64,000 bases of DNA, taken from the NCBI GenBank assembly GCA_027579435.1, contig JANBPK010000727.1, positions 62,001 to 126,000 of the forward strand, read 5' to 3'. The DNA comes from Candolleomyces eurysporus. Its lineage: Eukaryota; Basidiomycota; Agaricomycetes; Agaricales; Psathyrellaceae. The notes under the pieces were generated by a model, which worked only from the letters and a program-made list of their open reading frames with translations, had not been told where the DNA came from and ran no database searches. Of the stretch, positions 43,217 to 52,767 are shown one piece after another. A program made the translations under genes and the position numbers. Every line of letters begins with the position of its first letter. The first letter of the stretch is position 1.

Positions 43217-43524
43217 TGAGGCCTATAAGGACTCGGGTACTTGTATCCTGGGGGNTTTTTTGCCAAGCTTTTCACAAAACCAAACCAGGTGACTTATAAG
43301 TCATGTGCCCAAAAAATCCATCATGAGGCTCCATGTTCAATCCTAGCTAATGCCATTCTTTTTTGTGATATTTTACTAGTAACACTCCAGAATTGAAACT
43401 TGCTTGAGCATAAGTGTTGCTCCTCAGGCTACTCCGAGATTCTTGAATTTTTGTAATTGAAATAATATTAAAGTAAGAATAGGCCTCAGAATTGCCATGC
43501 ATTGCAATGGCCTCAACCAACAAG
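43217..43524 (+). mobile_element. Element M1, 308-base copy with TTC flanks
   Basis: Begins TGAGGCCTATAAGGACTCGG and ends GGCCTCAACCAACAAG, flanked on both sides by TTC (43214-43216 and 43525-43527). This agrees with the 3-base duplication of the old copy. It is in the opposite orientation to the copies at 41604 and 45065. An ambiguous base lies at 43255 in a G/T run. Confidence 0.82.
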
Positions 43525-43760
43525 TTCTTTGAAATAAGCCATAGAGCCATTTCCAGCAGCCTCATTTGAAATTTCCTTGAACTGTGAGTGCCATTAAGGT
43601 GATACTGAATTTTGGCCATTCACGTTGAAGAGATCTAGTATGGCGAGACTACTAACACACACACAATCTAACACCTAACACCAACTCCAAGTCGAGCCGT
43701 GCGTTGGTAAGTGATATGTATAAACCTTTCATAGTTGTGCTGCACCAAAATTGGGGGTGC

Positions 43761-43900
43761 AAGTATGGGGGGTAGTGTAGAGTATTAAGAATTTACAAGT
43801 TCTCTCTCTTGTGCACACTGGTTCCAAGTAATCGAGGAGTACTCGATAGTCACACAGTTAACCCATAAGGTTATATCTTTATAGCTTTGATCTTTCCTTT
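43761..43900 (+). mobile_element. Possible LTR-retroelement 3' end
   Basis: A purine tract (AAGTATGGGGGG) is followed by TGTAGAGTATTAAG, which resembles the polypurine tract and LTR start of Copia-type elements. No partner LTR, integrase or reverse transcriptase was found, so the call is weak and the right edge is unknown. Confidence 0.25.
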
Positions 43901-44801
43901 ACTTAGTATCACGCCACGCAAGATAAAAGTCACAAATCCAAGTCAATTGCAAATGCAAAGTAAACAAATAAAACAGCAGTAATTCTCTGGGGAAAAACTA
44001 TGCTAAGAGAGTCCAATATATATACTATCTGGAGCCGCGCGATCACCAGAGCATGGTAAATAGGTGTACACAAGATTTATAAATAAAGAGAGTCCAGGCC
44101 CCAGCTAGAGAGAGAGATAAAGAGATAAAAAGAGGGTATTGGATATGCCAAGGCACCGCTGCGCCACTCCAACACTTGCGCCGTGACTATTAATAGGTTC
44201 CTATTGCCTTTTCTGGTTCGCCGAAGGGGATGCTGAAGTTGATCAAGGGTGGTCAGTCTACAGTTATACCAACCGCCGCCCTGGGGTGCTTTTGCTCAAG
44301 CTGCATGAGGAGGAGTCAGACCTCTGTCAATTGAATTGATTTATCTTGGCAAGTTCCTTCTGACCGCCCTCTGGGTTATCTCTTTCCGTAAACGACCTTC
44401 CTTTCAGAGTACTTTGAGCTCCTTTTTTGTGCTGCGCCAGCCATCATGCTGTTTTATGTGCCAAAATGGCGCCACACATCTCTTTATGTGCTTAGGGACT
44501 TGCCCCACTGCTCTAGCACTGAGTATACTCAATTAATGTGAGGCTGCGCAAGGGGTTAGGTACCTTTAGTGCCTAGGAAACCACCTCTATAGCCTTAGTA
44601 GTGAAATCAATTCATTCAGCTGCAGGGTAGGCCGTTTAATCTGAAGCGGCGCCAACTGGCTAGCTTACTAAACCCTAATCTTGGGTAGACTCCAACTCTT
44701 GTGGACCTAAGAGTATTGCACTCCTTTGTTATCCTTCATACCGTGCGAATTATCTCAAGACCAGAAGGGTTTCAGAATGTAGAGATTAAATAGAGACAAC
44801 C

Positions 44802-45064
44802 GTTACTGTACTGAACTGTATGGTAGAAATGGTAACGCGTAACGCTGAGGTCAGATGTTGCCTAAATCTCACCGGGTAATGCGTAACGCAAGACTTGTTG
44901 CCTAAAAAATTCACAAAAAATAGGCAAAAAAANGTCGGCCCTGCAGGCTCCAGCACTTAAACATGCAACTGTAATGCATAATGCACCCCCAGTTGCCTAA
45001 TTTTGCGGTCCAAAAAATGTAACACTCCAAAATCGGTATCTATCATACAGTTCAGTACAGTAAC
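44802..45064. mobile_element. 263-base element with perfect 20-base terminal inverted repeats
   Basis: GTTACTGTACTGAACTGTAT (44802-44821) is the exact reverse complement of 45045-45064. Inside are GGTAACGCGTAACGC, GTAATGCGTAACGC and GTAATGCATAATGC, three variants of one unit, and TTGCCTAA three times. There is no coding capacity and one ambiguous base in an A-run. The right end abuts an M1 copy. Confidence 0.82.
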
Positions 45065-45370
45065 TTGTTGGTTGAGGCCGTCGCAATGCGCGGCAATTCC
45101 AAGGCCTATTCTTACTTGACTATTATTTCAATTATAAAAATTCAATAATCTCAGAGTAGCCTGAGGAGCAACATTTATGCTCAAGTAAGTTTCAATTCTG
45201 GAGTGTTACTAGTAAAATATCACAAAAAAGAATGGCATTAGCTAGGATTGAACATGGAGCCTCATGATGGATTTTTTGGGCACATGACTTATAAGTCACC
45301 TGGTTTGGTTTTGTGAAAAGCTTGGCAAAAAACCCCCAGGGTACAAGTACCCAAGTCCTTATAGGCCTCG
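45065..45370 (-). mobile_element. Element M1, third young copy
   Basis: Reverse orientation, nearly identical to 41604-41910 through its central 250 bases. The inner inverted repeat AATTCCAAGGCCTAT / ATAGGCCTCGGAATT has one mismatch. It starts exactly where the 263-base element ends. Confidence 0.8.
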
Positions 45371-45565
45371 GAATTGAATTGTGAGCCATATATTCAATAA
45401 AAGGGTATTTATTCATGAAAAAGCAAACACAGTCGTATCAATGTGACGTTAGTAGGTCGGACATGAGCCCTACCTTAAGAGTGTGCTGCCGGTCAGGGAG
45501 CCACATTTCCCAAATGAGAAATCTCCAGATCACAGCCAAAGAGTTAGAGAATTCCCTAAGACTCC

Positions 45566-45793
45566 CTACCTCATCAAATAATTACCAGCAGTCAAAAAAC
45601 TCCATAAATAATTGTGTAGCCCTTTGTAATTTTTGAAAGCTCTCTTGTGAAAATTTGGAGGAATCTGTTGAGTTACAAATCTTTTATAAGCATTTCTTTT
45701 GATTTCCCTAATGGATCTTGATAAGATATGATAAGCCAAGCTGATCCATTGCTGAGTCCTGGGCTGGCAGACCACCTTCCATACAGCTTGCAT
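45566..45793 (-). other. Possible decayed transposase frame
   Basis: A minus-strand frame reads WISLAYHILSRSIREIKRNA and FHKRAFKNYKGLHNYLWSF, with an amino-acid content unlike random translation. Neighbouring frames are broken by stops. I cannot assign a transposase family. Confidence 0.25.
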
Positions 45794-46409
45794 AAGTTCT
45801 CGATGGACAATAGGTCGTTTCTCTCAGGGCTTTTTGTGTTGAAAGTGTGCATTTTTGAAGATAAGAATGGGCCTCCAAATGATCAAATTGAATGGTTACA
45901 AGTGTCAGATTCAGGTTTCTTTCTTGTATCTAAGGGGCTGGAAGATCAAGTAGTATTTACACAATATCTTGGCAAGTTCTCAAGTGCTCCGCTCTCCATT
46001 TTTTTTGTTGAGAGAGGAAAAATTATGTAGTCAGAAAGAGACCCTGAGCACTACAATTGGACCAGTAGATGCACTAAATTTGCATTGACATCTTCAAAGC
46101 TCACAATTTCAGAAACTCAAATTGTATTTTCATGTTTTTGTGCCACACTTTTACTCTTTTCTCTAATAATTTTTGGGCTGTACTCCTATGGTGTGTACAA
46201 ACCTGTCAATAGTAGATATGCCTTGTAAAACCAATTCAACAGGTTAGAAACTGACATTTAGCTTCAAGTTAAATTTCCAAACCAGACTCCTCAGCGTGAA
46301 CCTATTCTCTTGCAGCAGTAAAAATCCATTTCAGTTGATATCAGTGTACAGTAATTCCTACAGCAATATAATACAATCAACACTAGTCAAACCACTCTAG
46401 CCCTTGCTC

Positions 46410-46560
46410 CTAGTTCTTGACTGGAGAATTGTGGCAAAACTTCTGTTTCTTCCTGCATCCCCTTACAGTCTTCACAAGGATTACTTTATCTCTTGATTCC
46501 TGAATTTCCCAGACACCCTTCAGCTGAGGTCTTCCCACATTTCCAGCATTTATGTGTTCT
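46410..46560 (-). other. Possible zinc-knuckle remnant
   Basis: Minus-strand translation contains TRTHKCWKCGKTSAEGCLGN followed by CEDCKG, a cysteine pattern as in mobile-element or plant-type zinc fingers. No intact frame surrounds it. Confidence 0.25.
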
Positions 46561-47497
46561 TGTCACTTGGGTAGGCATTTGAGACTTAGAACTCCCAGTG
46601 CCACTATGTGATCCTCCTTGCTGCTGTAATCAACTCTTGCTTGGCTGTTAAGGATAGTGGAAGCTCAACTCACAGCAAGCTAATGAGCTGCAAGAGGTTG
46701 AGCCAGGGCTTTTGTGAGCAGGGGTGCTCAGATTCTTGCACTCTCCTTCTGACATCTTCCTCAAATTTATCTTGTTGACAATCCTGCCACAGCTTTCACC
46801 CTTAAGGATGGTGACTCAGGAATTCACATGTATGTAACCCATGAACTCAGAACTAAAAATTCTTTGTTTCCTTTTCTTCCCTTGTCCTCTTACTCTTGCC
46901 ACCCCTCTTTTGGTTCTTCACTCTTTGCTTGAGCTCACTTTTTTTTCACCCTCCCTCTTCCCTTTCACCCAAGTGCCCCNTGTAGTGTTGGTATAGTTGG
47001 CCCAACCCTTCCCAACCCCTTCTGTCTGAGAGTTGTATTGGGTTCTATCTTGTCCAAGACTTTGGAAGCACTCAGATGCCAGAGCCTCCCTCTTCCACTT
47101 CCCAAGCTAGCCACATCTCCTCCTCTGTGGTCCTCTTTTTTTGGCTTGGTTTTACCTTCATTTTTTTTCTCTCTCTTTCTCTGCTTGCTTCAGTTGCTCT
47201 GGCATCTCACAATTCTCACCACACCTTTAGAACTAGGATTCCATATTGCACTAGCTTGATAATAGATTCACCATTTGTGTATTAGCTATCAGACTTAACA
47301 TTATTCAACATATTTACACTCTCTCACTGCTTCAACCCACTGCCATTACAAAACCTCGCAGTCAACTCTCAAACGAGGCCCAAAAGAGTGGGCAGTACCG
47401 CATTTGGAAACCCCATTACCGATTTCAAACTCCGCACCTCCATTCGTTCGCTTGACTCCTTCATTGGGCAATCGTAAAGGTCAATCAACGAAATGGT

Positions 47498-48060
47498 ATG
47501 GTGACCCACTTTTGTGTATGGAAAACTGCTGACATTGCACAGGCTACCCCTGCTCAAGGCATATGGGTAAGCTTGGCCTCTATCACTGTACACACCGTTG
47601 CTCATGACGTCTTCCACGTCCAGACCCAGCACCGCAATCCCGAAGGGAGAACATATTGGTTCAATGCAGGGACGAAACAGAGCGTTTGGGAGAAACCATA
47701 TGGTGCGTTCACCTTAGTACATATTCGCTGTCAGAATGCTGACCTTAGTACTCGTATAGATCTCAGTAACCCATTCGAAGTGCGTCCCAATTAACCACGG
47801 ATCTCTCATGCCTAATGATCCTCTTAGCGTATCCTCACTCAGACGAAATGGAAAGAGTACTGCTCTGAAGGAAGAAAATACTACTACAATGTGGGCGCTA
47901 AGCCTTAATGCTCATCATCCATGTATCTTACATTTCTTTTGCGCAGATCGAGACCAAGGAATCCAAATGGGACATGCCAGATGAACTCCTACTTCTCGAA
48001 AAAGTAGGCAAGGGATCCGAAGCTAACAAAGCGCCGGCGTACGTCCTAGCCCTTCGTCAC
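47498..48060 (+). pseudogene. PRP40 5'-end duplicate (two WW domains), truncated
   Basis: Matches the first exons of PRP40 at 48745 onward, introns included: ADIAQATPAQGIW, HRNPEGRTYWFNAGTKQSVW (WW1), TKWKEYCSEGRKYYY and SKWDMPDELLLLEKVGKGSE (WW2). Damaging changes include TEH to TQH, EKPDD to EKPY, FERAL to an altered splice context, and a Leu lost in the linker. It stops in the intron after KAPA near 48060 and continues into an inverted gene A fragment, so no FF domains follow. Confidence 0.85.
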
Positions 48061-48097
48061 TTGTGGCCATCACATCTCATATGATCCCAAGATCCCA

Positions 48098-48450
48098 CAT
48101 AATTAGTCGCCTGTAAACGCGGAACCGCGTCTTGGTGGCTCCTTGAGAGCGTCGCGACTTGTCTCCAGCCCTTGCTCCTATTGTTCCTCCTCCCGAAATC
48201 ATATTGCCTCACTACTACACAGACTCCCATTATCTATATTATCTATGAGGCAGCACCTCAAGCCTCCTTCCCCCCNAGTCTATCAGCGACCGCCGATCTT
48301 CAGCATCCCGTACAATTCATCTACACAAGCCAATGTCGACCTGGATGGCGCTGGGGCTAACGCAAGGCATCACACTCTCTGTCACACGAGCTCCCAGTAG
48401 CTCTCATGCCAGAACCCAGCAGCTCGTAGCTGAGGAATTTGGGATCGAAA
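48098..48450 (+). pseudogene. Gene A 5'-end fragment, inverted relative to gene A
   Basis: Plus-strand sequence from TTAGTCGCCTGTAAACGC through TTGGTGGCTCCTTGAGAGCG corresponds to the coding strand of gene A (37125 region, minus). It continues to the codons for DGAGANGRHHSLAHE and MPEPS. Small insertions and deletions break the frame within the first 40 codons. It is joined directly to a promoter copy that keeps the other orientation. Confidence 0.85.
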
Positions 48451-48471
48451 GCGGTTATCGCACTTGGAAAT

Positions 48472-48700
48472 GCTGTCAGCTCGTGAACGAGTAACTCGGA
48501 AGGGACGAAAAAANTATACAGATAAAGTACAGATGAACTGTTGTAGAATCGAAATGAGAATAAGCACACAGCTATGGCTGGCTAGTGCCATGGAAATTGG
48601 AATCAGGTTTAGACGATCAAAGTCAACAGCCTGGGAGCCAAACAAAGCCAACGTCAGCCTTTGGAATCTCATTCGTTCGCTTGACCTTCTTCGTTTGACA
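48472..48700. promoter_or_regulatory. PRP40 upstream region, copy of the gene A promoter
   Basis: Shares ordered blocks with 37175-37395 in the same orientation: AGTAACTCGGAAGGGACGA, CAGATAAAGTACAGA, GAGCCAAACAAAGCCAACGT and CATTCGTTCGCTTGACC. It lies 45-270 bases before the PRP40 start and should be the working promoter. One ambiguous base falls at an A-run near 48514. Confidence 0.65.
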
Positions 48701-48744
48701 CTTGCTCAATCGTCAAAAGGTCAATCGACCCGTAGTAACATGGT

Positions 48745-51700
48745 ATGGCGACCGACTTTCGTGTACGGAAATCTGCTGACATTGCACAGGCTACTCCTGC
48801 TCAGGGCATATGGGTAAGCTAGGCTTCTACTACTGTGCACACCATCGCTCATGACTTCTACTACGTCCAGACTGAACACCGAAATCCCGAAGGGAGAACA
48901 TATTGGTTCAATACAGGAACAAAGAACAGCGTTTGGGAGAAACCAGATGGTGCGTTAACCGTGGTACATACTCTCTTTCGGAAATGCTCACCGCAGTCTT
49001 CGTACAGATCTCAAGACCCCATTCGAGGTGCGTCGCAACCAACCTCAGATTGCTTGCTCTCTCTTATGCCTCATGATCCTCTCAGCGTGCTCTCAATCAG
49101 ACGAAATGGAAAGAGTACTTCTCTGGAGGAAGAAAATACTACTACCATGTAGGCGCTAAACCTCAACACTCATCATCCATTTATCTTACCTTTATTTCAC
49201 ACAGACCGAGACCAAAGAGTCCAAATGGGACATGCCAGACGAACTCCTCCTACTCCTCGAAAAAGTGGGCAAGGAGCCCGAAGCTAGCAAACCGCCGGCG
49301 TACGTCCTAGCCCACCGTCACTGTCTAACCCATCATCTCATCCATGATCCCAAAAATCCCACAGCCTTCCCAACGCAATAACCGCTCCTACAGCAACTCC
49401 AGGAGCAACACAAGGTGCAATAGTCCCTTCGGGAGGCGCTGAACCGTCCTCATCTGCTGCTCTCCAGCCCAACTCTGCTTTGCAGCCGAACGGCGCAGCC
49501 TCAAATCTTGCTGTGGGACCGCATACAGGTGGCCTCCCGCTGAACCCAAGCAGCGTGCTCCCTGCTCGGCCTAACCTCCCGGACGACCCCGTCATCCCGC
49601 ATAACGGGTTCATCTCGGTCGAGGAGGGCGAGAAGGCGTTCACGCACCTCCTCAAGAAAGCCGGTGTGGATGCTGGTTGGACGTGGGACCAGACGATGCG
49701 GGCTATCATCACTGACCCTTTGTACAAGGCACTTAACACTCTCGCGGAAAAGAAGACGTGCTGGGAAAAGGTGCGTCGCGCTCATACCCCCTCTGGAGAT
49801 GAAGTTTGTGCTGAAAGGTTGCAGTATGTGAATGGATTGAAAGCGAAGGAGCAAGAAGAGAAGGAAGCGAGGCTCTCCAAGCTCCGGCCTGCTCTGAGGA
49901 ATATGTTAAAGGGCAATCCGAACGTCTTTCATTACAGCACTTTCCAGACTGCGGACAAGCTTTTCGCGCAGCATCCTATTTGGCAACAGGCAAGGATTGA
50001 AGCTGAGAGGCGGCTTTTGTTCGATGAATATGTACAGGAGCTCAAGAACAAAGAAGTGGTGCGTATTAGTCTATCCTCTCTTCCACCTTCACGAATATCG
50101 AATACCGTGTTGACGACTTGCGTCCTACAGCAAGAAACCAGAGCCTCACGAGCGCGTGCCGTGTCCAAGGTCGTTTCGCTTTTCAAGCAGCTCAACGTTG
50201 ATGTGACTACTCGATGGAGACAAGCCCACGCTATGCTTCGAGAATCCGAAGACTGGAACGAAGATCCCGAGCTGCAAAGCCTTCCGAGCCTGGATATCCT
50301 GCTTGCGTTTGAAGATTACAGTCGAGTCAGAGAGCGAGAGTATGAAGAGCAGATGCGAAGAGCTGCGGTTGAGAAGACGAGGAAGGAGAGGAAGGCGAGG
50401 GAAGGGTTCAAGGTGCGTTTTCCTTCTTCATCGCCGTCTTGTTGTCATTGCCTGTGTTGACCTCGTTTTTATCTACCCAGGCGCTCCTTCAAGAACTCTT
50501 GGACAACGGTCTCATCAAAGCGCGGTCCAAATGGAAGGAAGTCTACCCTACTTTCAAGGACGACGAGCGGTACCTCACCATGCTTGGCAACCCCGGCTCG
50601 AACCCGCTCGAACTCTTCTGGGACGTCGTCGACGTGCTGGATCAAAAACTCGACACCAAGATGGTTGTCATTGAAGACGTTCTGAAGCAGCATAAAGTCG
50701 AAACGGAGCCCGGGGAGAATACCAACGAGGAGAAGAAAGGGTTTATCGTCAGACCGGAGACTACTTGGGAAGAGTTTATTGCGGTCGTTAACGAGCACGC
50801 GAATGACGCTGTCAAGACACTGAGCGAGGAGGATGTCAGGTTGATCTTCAAGACTGTGAGTAACCGTCTTGTTCCGTTCCTTCTTCGGATGGATGGCATG
50901 GAATCGCGCTAATCATGTTTTGTTGGTATTTAGCTTCATGACAATGCGCTCAAGCAACAGGCGGACGAGAAACGCCGTGCGGAGAGGAAGCAGAGGCACT
51001 TGCAGGACGATTTGCGATATGCGTTCAAGAAGCTGCCTGAGCCTTTGGACATTAGCATGTCGTATGAGCAGGTGCGTTGCTATGCTATTCTTCTTGACAG
51101 AACCGGAACTAAAACATGGCACGTTTAGATCGTTCCGCTAATTGAGAACCTCCCTGAGTATAAAGCTCTCGATGACGAGGAAGCCCGGCGCGCCGCCTTC
51201 GCCAAGTACGTTAAACGTCAAAAGGTGTGTGTCGCTTCACGCTAGCATCATGACAGTAGGGTTATTAAACCCTGAGCAGGAGAAACTACGCGAGGCCGCC
51301 TCTGAGGACGGCTCGACCACGAGCCGAAAACGTAAAGAGCCGCCACGCGAATACCGCGACGACAGGGACAGGGAACGCGACAGCAGCACTAAAGACCGGG
51401 ACAGGGACCGGGATGCGCGAACGAGACCGCGACAGGGACCGCGACTCTTCGCATCGCGACCGGGACAGGGACAGGGACCGGTACGAGAAGAGTTCTCGGA
51501 GCTCCCGACACCATCATCGGTATGATGACTACGAGCCTGAGCGCCGGGGCTCGAGAGACTACAAGGACTATGATAGGGAGAAGGATAGGGAGTATAGGTC
51601 GTCGAGGCATCATGACGATAAGAAGAGGGAGAGGGAGAGGGAGAGGAAGGGGTCGAGGAATGATTACTATAGGGACTATGATGAGCCTCCGAGGGGAGAG

Positions 51701-51936
51701 TATAGGGAGAGGAGCATGTCGGTGTATGACGAGAGGCCGGATCCGAGAGCTGAAAAGGTTAGTGACGCGCTCGCTTTCCGTTCTTTGTCGGTTTCCTTGC
51801 ATGCATCGTGCTGATGGGCTCGCTTTTTTTTTTGTAGCGCGCGCGGTATGACCTTGATGATATGGAGGTTGAGAAAATGCCCCCGCCTGCTCAGGTTCGG
51901 GAGTCGACGGCGGAGCTGGAGGAAGGGGAAATTTAA
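48745..51936 (+). CDS. PRP40: Pre-mRNA splicing factor Prp40 (WW and FF domains)
   Basis: U1 snRNP protein that bridges the 5' splice site to branch-point proteins and binds the Pol II CTD. The start at 48745 (MATDFRVRKSADIAQATPAQ) is chosen over the out-of-frame ATG five bases earlier. WW1 reads WTEHRNPEGRTYWFNTGTKN SVWEKP across an intron; WW2 follows as TKWKEYFSGGRKYYYH and SKWDMPDELL. FF domains include GEKAFTHLLKKAGVDAGWTW (FF1), ETRASRARAVSKVVSLFKQL, LLQELLDNGLIKARSKWKEV, and a distal DNALKQQADEKRRAERKQRH. The C-terminus is an Arg/Asp repeat tail ending TAELEEGEI, stop 51934-51936. A truncated copy of its 5' end lies immediately upstream. Confidence 0.9.
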
Positions 51937-52040
51937 GGACACTGTCGCTTTTGCTTTTCTTGTTCGCATGTTTATGAGTAGTTTTATTAATACCTATGAT
52001 ATGCTCTATTAAGTTACACCGGAGAACGATGAAAGTAGGA

Positions 52041-52571
52041 CTATGAAGATTCGGGTGATGCTGGAGGGGCAGCAGGGTCGATGACGATGTCACCAATACG
52101 GAGGCGCGTAAAGGGATGCTTGTGTTTGATAGTCTTCTGGTAACCCTTTCGTCGCTTCTTCTTGAATTTGATTTCCATGGACCCTTTGGTGTGTTCCACG
52201 ACGGTCGCCTCGACCTGGACCTTGGAGGCCGGAATCGTTGGGCTGCCGCGGAGTGTGTACTCGCGTGAACCGAGTTCGTGGATTTCGTCGAGCTTGAGGA
52301 CGTCGCCGACCTGCACGTCTTTGAGGAGGGGCACGGTGAGCACGTCCCGGGGAGTAAGGATATACTTTTTGCCAACGAACGAGGCGACGACGTATTGAGA
52401 GGGTTGTGAGCGGATGAGTTCAAGGGCTGCTGCTGTCGTGGTCGGTTGCGTGTGCATGCAGCGCGAGGCCACGGCGCGTAGCGGCGATGCTAGAGACCCT
52501 GTCAGCACTGAGTAGACCGCATACGTGAAATGAAACCTACACCATCGCAAAAGGTGTTGCAGCGTCGCCAT
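52041..52571 (-). CDS. Mitochondrial large-subunit ribosomal protein bL21m
   Basis: Corresponds to yeast MRPL49. It reads as an open frame of 176 codons from 52571. The N-terminal part (LASPLRAVASRCMHTQP) suits a cleavable mitochondrial presequence. The L21 core is SQYVVASFVGKKYILTPRD, LLKDVQVGDVLKLDEIHELG, VQVEATVVEHTKGSMEIKFK, and the family signature KKRRKGYQKTIKHKHPFTRL ending RIGDIVI. A GT...AG pair in the first 60 bases could be an intron, but removing it breaks frame, so I keep the frame continuous. Its start lies 196 bases from the divergent ATP1 start. Confidence 0.88.
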   Translation of the reverse strand: MATLQHLLRWCRFHFTYAVYSVLTGSLASPLRAVASRCMHTQPTTTAAALELIRSQPSQYVVASFVGKKYILTPRDVLTVPLLKDVQVGDVLKLDEIHELGSREYTLRGSPTIPASKVQVEATVVEHTKGSMEIKFKKKRRKGYQKTIKHKHPFTRLRIGDIVIDPAAPPASPESS

Positions 52572-52767
52572 CGTTGGTGGATGACAGCGAGCACGAGCTT
52601 GAAATTCAGGGATTTGCTTGCCTACTGTTTGGCTAATTAGCCGAAAAGGTGAGAAAAAAGAATTTGGGCGGAGCCTTAAAGTTCCGAGTAACGCCGACTT
52701 GGTTCGCTCTCAACCGAAAACTTCCCTTCGTCGAGCTTCATACCCTTCTTTCTCTACTCCCTCCCCA
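52572..52767. promoter_or_regulatory. Shared divergent interval of bL21m and ATP1
   Basis: 196 bases separate the two start codons and must contain both promoters and 5' UTRs. Both products are mitochondrial, so common control is plausible. No specific factor site was identified. Confidence 0.5.

Larger units (their letters stand above)
37963..47395. other. AT-rich repeat island, no intact gene
   Basis: About 9.4 kb, visibly lower in GC than the flanks. No open frame exceeds about 134 codons and none has normal exon structure. It holds the inverted-repeat elements, direct repeats, promoter piece and possible retroelement remnants listed separately. The remainder (for example 37970-38820, 39200-39870, 40590-41600, 41920-42700, 45800-46400 and 46600-47390) shows nothing I can name. 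Confidence 0.7.

Noticed and set aside
43280..43345. tRNA-like segment in M1 (GACTTATAAGTC then GTTCAATCC)
   Set aside because: Only the B-box-like motif fits. The anticodon-like palindrome gives an even-sized loop, the T-stem does not pair and no A box was found, so it is not called as a tRNA gene; a SINE origin is left open.
37963..47395. CRISPR array or integrated virus in the island
   Set aside because: No regularly spaced short repeats and no viral or replication genes were seen; the structure is that of eukaryotic non-autonomous elements.
51389..52423. 344-codon minus frame across the PRP40 tail and bL21m
   Set aside because: Shadow of the Arg/Asp-repeat coding region; it crosses two genes and has no recognisable content.
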